A stretch of 33,255 bases of DNA from Pseudomonadota bacterium (GCA_021783855.1 JAJXTL010000016.1:1-33255), one strand, 5' to 3'. Shown: positions 1 to 8,717, numbered from the stretch's first letter. Made by a program: numbers and translations. The notes: a model not told the origin generated them from the sequence alone.

Positions 1-114
1 CTGTCGGTCATTCTGGTCAGGCTGCTTCGCGCTTCTGCTCTCACTGCGCCACATCCAGAGCAGTTTATTCGCACGGCTGAACATTGTGGCTAATCAGGAA
101 ATGATAAGACAAGC

Positions 115-1206
115 TTGCGGATAGGTTTGGCGCGGAATCGCGGCATTATCTCTTCGGCCTATCTCTGCTTGGAAGCTAACAGCATAATTTCCCCTGATTA
201 TGGCTACCAGATGCTAAACACATTCGATCTGACGAAAGCAATCTATCGCTATGGCTCAGGTCTCCGTCAAAATTTGGATCATGGGGAAATCAAACGACTC
301 CCGATCTTTCTCCCGCCACCAGACGAACAAGCCGCTATCGTGCGGTTTCTGGACCATGCGAACCGGAAGATCGACGGATTTATTCGCGCCAAGCAGAAGC
401 TGATAAAGTTGCTGAACGAGCAGAAGCAGGCCATTATTCATCGCGCAGTCACACGCGGCCTTCCTTCGACAGGCTCAGGACAGGCTGTACGACTCAAGAA
501 TTCCGGCATCCCCTGGCTCGGCGACATACCGGAACATTGGGAGGTGCTTCGCGCAAGATTTATATTTCGCGCTGTGACTCGGCGGGATGTTCTCAAGAAT
601 GACCCGAAGCTTTCAGTTACACAGCGCCGTGGCCTTGTCCTAACAAACGAGATGGAAGAAAACTCCACTCAGGCGCGCAGCTTCGACAGCTTCCAGGTTT
701 GTCATCCACAAGATTTGGTTTTAAACAAATATAAAGCACATCTTGGAGTTTTTTGCTGTGCTTTCCAGAGGGGACTGATCACGCCGAATTACACTGTATT
801 TCAACCAACGCGGAAACTATATACTCATTACTTTGACGTCCTTTTTCACACATCGACTTATCGGAACGAATTTTCGATGATGGTCCATGGCGTTACTGAA
901 GGAATGAGTCCTCTCTACACACAAGAATTCTACCGTGTGCCGGTTATTTTCCCCCCTGTCGATGAACAAGAGGAAATTATCGTGCAAATCGAGAAGCTCA
1001 CGCAGGCGCAGAACACCGCCATCGCCCGCACCGAACGGGAAATCGCGCTGATGCAGGAATATCGCACACGCCTGACTGCGGACATCGTGACGGGCAAACT
1101 GGACGTGCGCGAGGCGGCGGCAACATTGCCTGATATTGCCATCGACTCTGCGCCGGAAATGATCGCTGATGAGACGCTTGACGAAATCGAGGAAATCCAT
1201 GAGTAA
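115..1206 (+). CDS. hsdS: Type I restriction-modification specificity subunit HsdS, 5' end missing or frame-broken
   Basis: HsdS is the DNA-recognition subunit of a type I R-M complex; it holds two target recognition domains (TRDs) separated by helical spacers and docks HsdM and HsdR. Visible here are the end of TRD1 (GIISSAYL, then LPPPDEQAAIVRFLD at the start of the central spacer), a TRD2 start (SGIPWLGDIPEHWE, about residues 131-144), and the distal FPPVDEQEEI and LTADIVTGKLDV spacer. Recognisable homology begins upstream of the TTG at 115, near NDKTSLR encoded from about 100, but the frame is closed by TAA at 91-93. The first ~100 residues expected of a full HsdS are therefore absent or in another frame, and 363 aa is short for the family. 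The TTG start has no good ribosome binding site. The 3' end overlaps hsdR by 8 nt. No hsdM is seen; it may lie upstream of the window. Confidence 0.8.
   Translation: MRIGLARNRGIISSAYLCLEANSIISPDYGYQMLNTFDLTKAIYRYGSGLRQNLDHGEIKRLPIFLPPPDEQAAIVRFLDHANRKIDGFIRAKQKLIKLLNEQKQAIIHRAVTRGLPSTGSGQAVRLKNSGIPWLGDIPEHWEVLRARFIFRAVTRRDVLKNDPKLSVTQRRGLVLTNEMEENSTQARSFDSFQVCHPQDLVLNKYKAHLGVFCCAFQRGLITPNYTVFQPTRKLYTHYFDVLFHTSTYRNEFSMMVHGVTEGMSPLYTQEFYRVPVIFPPVDEQEEIIVQIEKLTQAQNTAIARTEREIALMQEYRTRLTADIVTGKLDVREAAATLPDIAIDSAPEMIADETLDEIEEIHE
463..487 (+). repeat. Dispersed CTTCGACAGGCTCAGG-type repeat inserted in frame in hsdS
   Basis: The sequence CCTTCGACAGGCTCAGGA within hsdS is a variant of a short repeat seen again in both orientations at about 18779-18801 and 21937-21960. 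It encodes PSTGSGQA between HRAVTRGL and VRLKNSGIPWLG. In other HsdS proteins those two segments normally lie almost adjacent, so an in-frame insertion of about 8 codons at the inter-domain junction is the likely explanation. Confidence 0.6.
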
Positions 1207-4200
1207 CCGGCCCGCTATTCCCGTCGAAACGCAACGCGATCTGCTCTTCGAATGCCGCTACCGCTGCGCCTGCGATTGCGAGCCGGTTTCTCTGGAGAAG
1301 GCGCATATCATTCCGTGGAGCGAAACGCAAGATCATAGCCCTGCCAATCTTGTCGTTCTTTGTGCCAATTGCCACACCAGAGCGGATACCGAGAAGTGGC
1401 CCGCGTCGCAGTTGCGCAGGTTCAAGGAAAAGCCCTGTGCGCTTGAGCGCGACCGTATGCCGCCGGTTTCAGGTGAGCAAAAGGCGTTGGTCGATATGAT
1501 CATTTTCGCCAACGCCGATTCGATGACCGATAAGGAGCGGCTACGATTTGCCATGATGGCGGCAGCTTACGCCGGCGTCGCCTTTCGTGAGGTCTCCATC
1601 GTAGCGGTCGCACCGAGCAACAGTTCGCTGGTGCGCATCGAAATGCCGAAGGATGCCGCAGAACGTCTGATCCTTGGATTCCAGTCCGAAGATCCGCGTC
1701 TCGTATCATTTCTCGACGAGTTTGCGCATGCAGGAAGCGCGTTAAACCATGGCATGGACAATGAGGCAGGCTTCTCAAGTTTTGGCGCGCAAGGCGGCAT
1801 CAAGCTGGTCGAGACTGCCAGACCCGCCTCTGCCGACAAACCGCCGGTAACCAACGTCAAGGAAGAGGGGCTGGAATCGCTGATCATAAATGCGATGACC
1901 GCCTTCGGCTGGATCGCAGGCACGAACGCGGACTATGAGCGTGAATATGCAATCGACTTGAAACAGTTGACTGCTTTTCTGGAGGAGACGCAGGAAGAAG
2001 TTGCAGCCGAGCTGGAGCTGCGCATCGACGGCCCGACGCGCAGGAAATTTCTGGCGCAACTGCAGGGCGAGATTACCCGGCGCGGCACGATCGATGTCAT
2101 GCGCAAGGGCGTCCACCACGGGAAGCATCATGTGGATTTGTTCTACGGGACGCCTACGCCGGAAAACGAGAAGGCTGTCGTGCGGCATGCGGCTAACCGC
2201 TTCAGCATCACGCGCCAACTGCGCTACAGTCGCGAGCAGACGAAGAGGGCGCTTGATCTTGCGCTGTTCATCAACGGGTTGCCGGTGGCAACCTTCGAGC
2301 TTAAAAACAGTTTGACCAAACAGACTGCGGAAGACGCCGAGGAGCAGTACAAGCGCGACCGCGATCCGCGCGAGACGCTGTTCCTTTTCGGGCGCTGTGT
2401 GGTTCATTTTGCGATGGATGACCATGAGGCGCGCATGTGCACCGAGCTGAAGGGCACGAAGGGCATGGCCAAAGATTCGTGGTTCCTGCCATTCGATCAG
2501 GGCTGGAATCAGGGCGCGGGCAATCCGCCTAACCCTTATGGCATCATGACGGATTACCTCTGGCGGCGCATTTTTACGCCGGGAGGATTCACCGAGATAC
2601 TGGAAAACTACGCCCAGATCGTGGAAGAGAAGAACGAGAAGACCGGCAAGAAAAAGCGCGTGCAGATTTTTCCCCGCTATCATCAGCTTGATGTGGTGCG
2701 CAAACTGCTTGCAGATGCAGCATGGTACGGTGCGGGCAAGTGTTACCTGATTCAGCATTCGGCGGGCAGCGGCAAATCGAATTCCATCGCCTGGCTGGCG
2801 CATCAACTGATAGGCCTGCGCAAAGACGGGCAAGACGTGTTTGATTCCATCATCGTCATCACCGATCGCCGCATCCTCGACAAGCAAATTCGCGAAACGA
2901 TCAAGGGGTTTGCACAGGTCTCCACGATCATCGGCGCTGTAAAGGAGAGCGATGGTTTGTCCAAGACGCAGCAGCTCTCGAAGTATCTGAAAGACGGTAA
3001 GAAGATCATCATCTCCACAGTGCAGACCTTCCCCTTTGTTCTTGACAGCATAGGCGAAGAGCACCGGGGTGCGAAATTCGCCATCATCATCGACGAGGCA
3101 CACTCCAGCCAGGGCGGTCGCACGGCAGCCGCGATGAGTATGGCGCTGTCAGAGGAGGGCGCTGAGCAGGAAGATGATACGACCGAAGACAAGATTAACC
3201 GCATCATCGAATCGCGGAAGCTGCTTGCGAATGCCAGTTACTTTGCTTTCACCGCCACACCCAAGAACAAGACGTTGCAGATTTTCGGCATTCCTTACCA
3301 TGTCGGTGACGAGGTAAAGCATCGACCTTTCCACAACTACACGATGAAGCAGGCGATTCAGGAAGGTTTTATTCTGGACGTACTGAAAAATTACACGCCG
3401 GTGGAGAGTTATTACCGACTTGCCAAAACCGTTGAAGGCGATCCGGAATTCGATGTCAAGAAAGCGCGCAAGAAGCTGCGTGTTTATGTGGAGAGTCACA
3501 GCAAGGCGATACGCGACAAGGCCGAGATCATGGTCGATCATTTTCTGGAGCAGGTCATAGGCCAGAACAAGATTGGCGGGCAAGCGAGGGCGATGGTTGT
3601 CACGAACGGCATTCAGCGGGCTATCCAGTATTTCTTTGCATTCAATGCATACCTTGCGGAGATCAAGAGTCCATACAAGCCTATCGTGGCATTTTCGGGC
3701 GAGCCCGAATACAAGGGTGAGAAGGTCAGCGAATCGAAGCTGAACGGTTTCCCCAGCAACGACATTGCCGACAGGATTCAGGAAGACCCTTATCGTTTTC
3801 TCATCTGTGCTGACAAATTTCAAACCGGCTATGACGAGCCGCTGTTGCACACGATGTATGTGGACAAGGGGCTCTCCGGCATTAAGGCTGTGCAAACGTT
3901 GTCCCGTTTGAATCGAGCGCACCCGAAGAAGCACGACGTGTTTGTCCTCGATTTTCAGAACGACACCGAGGCGATTGAAAAGTCTTTTGCTGATTACTAC
4001 CGCACGACGATATTGAGCAAGGAGACAGACCCGAACAAACTTCACACGTTAAAAGGGGAGCTTGACCAATATCAGGTTTATTTGCAGGAGCAGATAGATT
4101 TACTGGTAGAGCTTTACCTGGACGGCGCTGATCGCGACAAGCTGGATCCGATTCTTGACGCCTGCGTGGCAGTATATGTGAACGAACTCGACGAAGACGG

Positions 4201-4804
4201 GCAGGTCGATTTCAAAGGCAAAGCAAAGGCGTTTACCCGCACTTACGATTTTCTCGCCACGATCCTGCCCTACGGCGTGCAGGATTGGGAAAAGCTTTCG
4301 ATCTTCCTGAATTTCCTGATTTCAAAATTGCCTGCCCCCATTGAGGAAGACCTTGCCAAAGGAATTCTCGACGCTATCGATATGGACAGCTACCGCGCGG
4401 AGAAAAAAGCGACGATGGCGATCGCACTTCCCGATGCGGATGCCGAGATTGAACCTGTGCCTACAGCAGGTGGCGGCCGCAAGCCGGAACCGGAACTGGA
4501 TAAACTTTCAAACATTGTAACCGCGTTCAATGAACAGTTTGGCGGGCTTTTTGCCGATCCGCTGCGGATGGAAAAACGCCTTACAGACGAGATTCCGACA
4601 AGGGTCGCCGCCGATCAGGCTTACCAGAACGCGAAGAAAAATTCTGATCGTCAAAATGCACGTATTGAACACGACAAAGCCTTGAGGCGCGTCATTACCG
4701 CACTTTTTACAGACGATGCGCAGCTCTTCAAGCAGTTCCAGGACAACGACTCTTTTCGTCACTGGCTGACAGATACGGTTTTTGGAATGACGTATGATGA
4801 TTAA
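1199..4804 (+). CDS. hsdR: HsdR-type restriction/translocase subunit with N-terminal HNH domain
   Basis: The ATG at 1199 overlaps the hsdS stop (ATGAGTAA), the usual translational coupling; this gives 1201 aa. From about residue 220 it is a classical HsdR: a PD-(D/E)xK nuclease with LDLALFING...FELK (E367, K369), Walker A HSAGSGKS (520-527), DEAH (632-635), the FAFTATPKN motif III, and a second RecA lobe with FQTGYDEPLLHTMYVDK and QTLSRLNRAHP. HsdR cuts DNA after ATP-driven translocation within the HsdR-M-S complex. Unusual is the N-terminus. Residues about 5-70 form an HNH-like zinc nuclease module: C23/C25/C27, H36 in AHIIPW, N50, and C55/C58/H59 in LCANCHTRAD. Residues about 95-165 (SIVAVAPSNSSLVRIEM...) form a small extra domain that I do not recognise with certainty. 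The HsdR identity is firm; a nuclease activity of the HNH part is inferred. Confidence 0.92.
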   Translation: MSNRPAIPVETQRDLLFECRYRCACDCEPVSLEKAHIIPWSETQDHSPANLVVLCANCHTRADTEKWPASQLRRFKEKPCALERDRMPPVSGEQKALVDMIIFANADSMTDKERLRFAMMAAAYAGVAFREVSIVAVAPSNSSLVRIEMPKDAAERLILGFQSEDPRLVSFLDEFAHAGSALNHGMDNEAGFSSFGAQGGIKLVETARPASADKPPVTNVKEEGLESLIINAMTAFGWIAGTNADYEREYAIDLKQLTAFLEETQEEVAAELELRIDGPTRRKFLAQLQGEITRRGTIDVMRKGVHHGKHHVDLFYGTPTPENEKAVVRHAANRFSITRQLRYSREQTKRALDLALFINGLPVATFELKNSLTKQTAEDAEEQYKRDRDPRETLFLFGRCVVHFAMDDHEARMCTELKGTKGMAKDSWFLPFDQGWNQGAGNPPNPYGIMTDYLWRRIFTPGGFTEILENYAQIVEEKNEKTGKKKRVQIFPRYHQLDVVRKLLADAAWYGAGKCYLIQHSAGSGKSNSIAWLAHQLIGLRKDGQDVFDSIIVITDRRILDKQIRETIKGFAQVSTIIGAVKESDGLSKTQQLSKYLKDGKKIIISTVQTFPFVLDSIGEEHRGAKFAIIIDEAHSSQGGRTAAAMSMALSEEGAEQEDDTTEDKINRIIESRKLLANASYFAFTATPKNKTLQIFGIPYHVGDEVKHRPFHNYTMKQAIQEGFILDVLKNYTPVESYYRLAKTVEGDPEFDVKKARKKLRVYVESHSKAIRDKAEIMVDHFLEQVIGQNKIGGQARAMVVTNGIQRAIQYFFAFNAYLAEIKSPYKPIVAFSGEPEYKGEKVSESKLNGFPSNDIADRIQEDPYRFLICADKFQTGYDEPLLHTMYVDKGLSGIKAVQTLSRLNRAHPKKHDVFVLDFQNDTEAIEKSFADYYRTTILSKETDPNKLHTLKGELDQYQVYLQEQIDLLVELYLDGADRDKLDPILDACVAVYVNELDEDGQVDFKGKAKAFTRTYDFLATILPYGVQDWEKLSIFLNFLISKLPAPIEEDLAKGILDAIDMDSYRAEKKATMAIALPDADAEIEPVPTAGGGRKPEPELDKLSNIVTAFNEQFGGLFADPLRMEKRLTDEIPTRVAADQAYQNAKKNSDRQNARIEHDKALRRVITALFTDDAQLFKQFQDNDSFRHWLTDTVFGMTYDD

Positions 4805-4913
4805 GTCGGCAGCTTCAACCGTATGCTCTTTTACTGATCCAACAACTGGAGTAATCCCGGCTGGCGTTGCCGTCAGCGGGCTGTTATGCTTTTGACTTTA
4901 TTGAGAAGGAGTA

Positions 4914-5585
4914 ATGATGAAAGCGCTGTTGTATGTATGCATGATTTGTTTTGTCTCGCTGGTATGGGCGGGAGATATGACGACGCCAGCCGAACTGGTC
5001 GCGGTCAAGGGCGAAGTGCTGGAAGTGGTGAATGTCGCGAATTACACCTATCTTCGTCTCAAAACGGTTCATGGCGAGAGCTGGGTGGCGGTGGACAAGG
5101 CTGTTGTTGCGAAGGGCAGCAAGGTCACCATTGAGAAAGCGATGGTGATGCATGACTTCAAGAGTCCGTCGCTGAAAAAGACCTTCAAGACAATTTATTT
5201 TGGCAGTCTGGCTGGTGCACGTGGCGAGCGCAAGGCGAAATCAACGCCTGCTGCACCGGAAGAGGCGATTCACGTTGCCAAGGCGGTCGGCGAGAATGCG
5301 CGCACCGTTGAGGAAATTATGACGAAGGGGGCCGAGCTGAAGGATAAGCCTGTGCTGGTGCGCGGCAAGGTGGTGAAGTACAACCAGCAAATCATGGGAA
5401 AAAACTGGGTGCATCTGCGCGACGGTACGGGAACGGGTGACAATAACGATGTGCTGGTAACGACTGCGGATCAGGCAAAAGTCGGCGATATCGTGACGGC
5501 GAAAGGCATAGTACGCACCGACAAGGATTTTGGCGCTGGCTACTCCTACAAGGTGCTCATCGAAAACGCGACACTGCAACAGTGA
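4914..5585 (+). CDS. Exported OB-fold-like protein (NrfJ-related)
   Basis: A 223-aa protein with a clear signal peptide (MMKALLYVCMICFVSLVWAG) and a good AAGGAG ribosome binding site; either of two consecutive ATGs (4914, 4917) could start it. The mature part contains two similar beta-rich segments: GEVLEVVNVANYTYLRLK (about 33-50) with GESWVAV, and VLVRGKVVKYNQQIMGKNWVH (about 149-169) followed by LRDGTG and GDIVTAKGIVRTDKDFGAGY. The pattern recalls periplasmic NrfJ-like or 'nucleotide-binding' OB-fold proteins of Betaproteobacteria. The exact ligand is unknown. The gene stands alone between hsdR and a repeat element. Confidence 0.7.
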   Translation: MMKALLYVCMICFVSLVWAGDMTTPAELVAVKGEVLEVVNVANYTYLRLKTVHGESWVAVDKAVVAKGSKVTIEKAMVMHDFKSPSLKKTFKTIYFGSLAGARGERKAKSTPAAPEEAIHVAKAVGENARTVEEIMTKGAELKDKPVLVRGKVVKYNQQIMGKNWVHLRDGTGTGDNNDVLVTTADQAKVGDIVTAKGIVRTDKDFGAGYSYKVLIENATLQQ

Positions 5586-5588
5586 TCG

Positions 5589-5807
5589 CTAAGGAGCCGC
5601 TGATTTGTTCGGTTTTGTCGTTCCCGCCCCCGATTACATCATTCGGGGGCAGGCTGCGGCGGGAAAACGAGGCCAAAGGCCGAAGTTTCGAGGAACGGCC
5701 ATCCAGTTATACAAGGTGCTGGTTCCCCGCTTTTGCGAGCAGCCGCTTCGCGGCTTGCCTGCTTACCCCCTTGTGCGGGGAAGACGAATAAATCAGCGGT
5801 TCCCTAA
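5589..5807. mobile_element. MITE-like element A with terminal inverted repeats
   Basis: The left end CTAAGGAGCCGCTGATTT (5589-5606) is matched in inverted orientation by AAATCAGCGGTTCCCTAA (5790-5807), about 15 of 18 positions. The same terminus recurs in the element at 21794-21986. The ~219-bp interior has no plausible coding sequence but contains further short inverted repeats (CCCCCGATTAC...ATTCGGGGG; GCAGCCGCTTCGCGGCTTGC). It starts 3 bp after the preceding gene's stop and may also act as its transcription end. No transposase is present, so it would be non-autonomous. Confidence 0.55.
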
Positions 5808-5828
5808 AAAGTTTCCAATTCAATAAGG

Positions 5829-5859
5829 CCCTCATTGCACTTAAAGTGTGCAATGAGGG
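5829..5859. terminator. 12-bp stem hairpin, possible terminator or palindrome
   Basis: CCCTCATTGCAC (5829-5840) pairs perfectly with GTGCAATGAGGG (5848-5859) around a 7-nt loop. No T-tract follows on the plus strand, so it may be a factor-independent terminator read from either side, or a palindromic binding or repeat site. The rest of 5860-6232 holds no gene I can support. It contains AT-rich promoter-like sequence around 5940-5990, including an ATTGAA/TTCAAT palindrome at 5954-5971. Confidence 0.5.
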
Positions 5860-6232
5860 GCTGATCACGCCCAAAAACAGAACATGCCAATGAAGCCGAG
5901 TCTTTGTGGCGAATAGCCACGTCTAAAATAAATAACTATAGAGTCAATATGTTATTGAATTAATTTTCAATATGGCACGGTATATGCGCATTGTTTCATG
6001 CAGCGTGGCTGGTCTGTGTTATTGACTGGTAATCGTAAACGCCCGGTATTCATAAGGCTCGCATGAGCGACGCCATCAATAGTGACATCGTTTTGATGAT
6101 TTTACTGTCGTGAAACTGTAATGTCTGTTGGCTATGCTCCGTCATGTAGAGGGTGAGCAGGTCGTCAGGAAGGCTGACTGAATTGATTACCTTTGGAGCT
6201 TTGCAGCGACATTAAACATAAAGGAGATTTTC

Positions 6233-6409
6233 ATGCATTATTCCATTCTGGCGGCTTTAATAGCGGGTGTGTTTATCCTCATGGCGGGCATACTGTTTAC
6301 TAAAGAACCGGGGCAAACGTTACAAAGCGCGTTTCAGGAAAGCTCGGCCTGGGGGGTCGCGTTTTTTATTTCCTTCGGTGCCGAGGCGTTGCTCTTTACG
6401 AGCGTTTGA
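6233..6409 (+). CDS. Small two-helix membrane protein (58 aa)
   Basis: A short ORF with a strong AAGGAG ribosome binding site 7 nt before ATG. The product has two hydrophobic segments, about residues 4-22 (ILAALIAGVFILMAGILF) and 43-57 (GVAFFISFGAEALLF), joined by a polar loop KEPGQTLQSAFQESS. It is probably an inner-membrane hairpin protein. I do not recognise a family. It lies alone after a ~370-nt leader, so it is likely expressed from its own promoter. Confidence 0.6.
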   Translation: MHYSILAALIAGVFILMAGILFTKEPGQTLQSAFQESSAWGVAFFISFGAEALLFTSV

Positions 6410-6488
6410 CGTAAGGCGGTCTTTGTTATGAAGATCGCCGACACGAAATCAAGGCGTGCCGGATGGCGCGCCTAAGACGGGATCTGCC

Positions 6489-6647
6489 TCACTCAGGCGA
6501 AGAATTTTCATCTGGAGGGGGAGCGGGCAGGTCGTTTACCGACTGCTCTTCCTTGCTGGCTGCTTTCTTCAGCAACTTCTCTGCCTGTTTCTTTTGCTTG
6601 GCTAGTTCTTTCTGCCGTTTCTCGAAGGTGTAATTTGTCTTGGCCAT
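6489..6647 (-). CDS. Small lysine-rich conserved protein (MAKTNYTFEKRQKEL family)
   Basis: The ATG at 6647 gives a 52-aa, highly charged protein: a basic helical N-terminal half (FEKRQKELAKQKKQAEKLLKK) and an acidic proline-rich tail (DLPAPPPDE). This N-terminal pattern is familiar from short conserved hypothetical proteins of Beta- and Gammaproteobacteria with no assigned function. The start chosen is internal to a longer open frame because the upstream codons do not resemble the family. It lies just downstream of rhlE on the same strand (about 100 nt gap) and might be co-transcribed with it. Confidence 0.6.
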   Translation of the reverse strand: MAKTNYTFEKRQKELAKQKKQAEKLLKKAASKEEQSVNDLPAPPPDENSSPE

Positions 6648-6746
6648 GGTGTTCGGGTCCGTTCTTGCAGTGCAGAGTATTCCGCACAGCAATTGTTAAA
6701 ATTATAAACAATATCAATATGATATTCGATCATCGCCAGCGACTGG

Positions 6747-8198
6747 CTACTTTCCCCGTCTTGCTGCCGGTCTGGGCGAAAACAATGCAGGCTGCGGCAT
6801 AGCCTGATGGCGTGCGGCTTCGGATAGCAGTGGTTTTTGAGGCGCATCCTGCGGCGCACGTGGTTTGGGCTGAGCTGCAACGTCAGCGCGTTGCTGATTG
6901 CGCGGTTTAGCGGCGCGCGGGGCTTGTCCTGGCGTGCGATTGCCGGTTGTTGCCTGTCCGGGTGTGCGATGAGCAGTTGTGTTGCTGTGTCGTTTTTGTC
7001 CGTGCTGAGGACGCGGTGCACGCGGGGCTTCAGCGGGGATATGGGTGGGCGGCACGAAACTGTCGATGGTCACCCGAGGAATCTGGGTCTTGATCAGGCG
7101 TTCGATGTCTTTCAAGTGCTGTAATTCCTCGCTATCCACCAGCGAAATTGCAGCGCCGCTGCTGCCAGCGCGTCCCGTACGGCCGATGCGGTGCACGTAA
7201 TCTTCCGGCACGTTCGGCAGTTCGAAATTCACCACATGCGGCAGCATGTCGATGTCCAGACCCCGTGCGGCAATGTCGGTTGCAACCAGCACCGGCATCG
7301 TTCCATCCTTGAATTGCGAAAGCGCCTTGGTACGAGCCGACTGGCTCTTGTTGCCGTGAATCGCGGCGGCAGCAATGCCGTCGGCATTCAATTTTTCAGC
7401 CAGACGGTTCGCGCCATGTTTGGTGCGGGTGAACACCAGCACCTGCTTCCAGTCATTGTGCTTGATCAGGTGGGAGAGCAAATGGCTTTTGAGTTTTTGT
7501 GCAACCATATGCACGCTTTGTGTGACCAGTTCCGAGGTGGTGTTGCGACGCGCCACTTCGACAAAGCCCGGATTGTGCAGCAGACCGTCGGATAACGTCT
7601 TGATTTCCTCTGAGAAGGTGGCGGAGAACAGCAGGTTCTGCCGCTGTTTTGGCAGCAGTGCGAGTATTTTTCGGATGTCGCGAATAAAACCCATGTCCAG
7701 CATGCGGTCGGCTTCATCGAGCACCAGGATTTCCACTGCGGAAAGATCCAGCGTCTTTTGTCCGACGTGATCAAGCAGGCGACCCGGCGTTGCCACCAGT
7801 ATGTCCACCTGGCTGCGCAACGCCTTGATTTGGGGATTGATATTTACGCCGCCGAACATCACCAGCGATTTGAGCGGCAGATACTTGCCATAGGTCTGCA
7901 CCGACTCTTCTACCTGGGCCGCCAGCTCGCGCGTAGGGGTCAGAATCAGGCAGCGTGGCGCACCCGCGCGCGGAGTGGCGGCGGGTTTGCTGCTTAGCAG
8001 ATGCAGGATAGGCAAGGTGAAACCAGCGGTCTTGCCGGTACCGGTCTGCGCGCCGGCCAGCAGGTCGCCGCCCGCCAGAACCAGCGGAATCGCCTGGGCC
8101 TGAACGGGAGTGGGTTGCGTGTAGCCGGCGTCAACAATGGCGCGCATCAAGGGTTCTGCCAGATTCAGGCTGGCGAATGTAACAGTGTTATTTGGCAA
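6747..8198 (-). CDS. rhlE: DEAD-box ATP-dependent RNA helicase RhlE
   Basis: A 483-aa DEAD-box helicase acting on structured RNA (ribosome assembly, mRNA decay, cold adaptation). All core motifs are visible: Q motif [21 protein letters not shown] (I), PTRELAAQ (Ia), TPGRLLDH (Ib), [12 protein letters not shown] (II), SATF (III), [14 protein letters not shown] (IV), [12 protein letters not shown] (V) and [10 protein letters not shown] (VI). The C-terminal ~110 residues are a low-complexity basic tail with TPGQA/RTPGQAP repeats, typical of RhlE RNA-binding tails. The start appears to be TTG (8198), seven bases after AGGAG. An out-of-frame ATG at 8203 would give only a 12-residue peptide. Confidence 0.92.
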   Translation of the reverse strand: MPNNTVTFASLNLAEPLMRAIVDAGYTQPTPVQAQAIPLVLAGGDLLAGAQTGTGKTAGFTLPILHLLSSKPAATPRAGAPRCLILTPTRELAAQVEESVQTYGKYLPLKSLVMFGGVNINPQIKALRSQVDILVATPGRLLDHVGQKTLDLSAVEILVLDEADRMLDMGFIRDIRKILALLPKQRQNLLFSATFSEEIKTLSDGLLHNPGFVEVARRNTTSELVTQSVHMVAQKLKSHLLSHLIKHNDWKQVLVFTRTKHGANRLAEKLNADGIAAAAIHGNKSQSARTKALSQFKDGTMPVLVATDIAARGLDIDMLPHVVNFELPNVPEDYVHRIGRTGRAGSSGAAISLVDSEELQHLKDIERLIKTQIPRVTIDSFVPPTHIPAEAPRAPRPQHGQKRHSNTTAHRTPGQATTGNRTPGQAPRAAKPRNQQRADVAAQPKPRAPQDAPQKPLLSEAARHQAMPQPALFSPRPAARRGK

Positions 8199-8329
8199 AG
8201 CATGGCTCCTGCGACGGCCTGCCGATCGTGTAGAGCGGCACCAATCTGGGCAGACGAAATATGTGATCGAAGAGATCTGAAGTGAATGAAGAGGCCGCAG
8301 CGCTGATTGGTTTTACGCGGGGCTGGCGT

Positions 8330-8360
8330 ATTATACATGCAGAGAGTCATCCGCGTACAA
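8330..8360 (-). promoter_or_regulatory. Putative promoter for rhlE
   Basis: On the minus strand, a perfect TATAAT (8335-8330) is preceded by TTGTAC (8360-8355) with a long 19-nt spacing. It would give a 5' leader of about 125 nt, a length common for cold-regulated helicase mRNAs. The wide spacer lowers confidence. Confidence 0.4.
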
Positions 8361-8480
8361 GGAAAGTGTGCGTCGGCACCAGAACGCTTTTGTACCGATA
8401 TTTCAGGGCGCCCACAAATTACTTCAGTCAAAGCGTATCACGCCGCATGATGTTTGTGAAACTCGCGCATTAACGCGACA

Positions 8481-8717
8481 TCATTTTGCTTTGCGGCCGG
8501 GTGCGTGCGGAGGGATGAACCCGGCTAACCGGCAACGTACCCCCTCGATTTTCTCGCCGCCCTCGAAGCGGGTGGAGTGATAGGCCATGACCTCCCCTTC
8601 GGCGGTTAGTTGCGCCAAATGGGCACGCGTCAGATCAAGCGACATGCCGGCAGCCTCGGCAATCTCTACGTCAAGTGATTCGCCGTGTCTTTTGAGATGC
8701 TGGAGAATAGTGTTCAT
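8481..8717 (-). CDS. Small winged-helix-type regulatory protein
   Basis: A 78-aa protein starting MNTILQHLKRHGE, with the sequence EIAEAAGMSLDLTRAHLAQLTAEGEVMAYHSTRF that matches a compact winged helix-turn-helix: recognition helix about residues 25-38, then the wing strand. Similar short FaeA/FeoC-like HTH proteins occur as single genes in Betaproteobacteria. The DNA target is unknown. A GTG at 8729 could extend it by four residues, but the ATG at 8717 fits the conserved N-terminus better. Confidence 0.65.
   Translation of the reverse strand: MNTILQHLKRHGESLDVEIAEAAGMSLDLTRAHLAQLTAEGEVMAYHSTRFEGGEKIEGVRCRLAGFIPPHAPGRKAK

Noticed and set aside
1775..3103. Long minus-strand open frame (442 codons) opposite hsdR
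   Set aside because: Its product has no recognisable motif and lies opposite a gene with full HsdR motifs; GC-rich codon structure explains the openness.
3149..4045. Second long minus-strand open frame opposite hsdR
   Set aside because: Antisense to the conserved helicase region, with no ribosome binding site or family resemblance.
5582..5826. Short plus-strand ORFs inside element A
   Set aside because: They follow the inverted-repeat element, have no ribosome binding site and no protein-like pattern.
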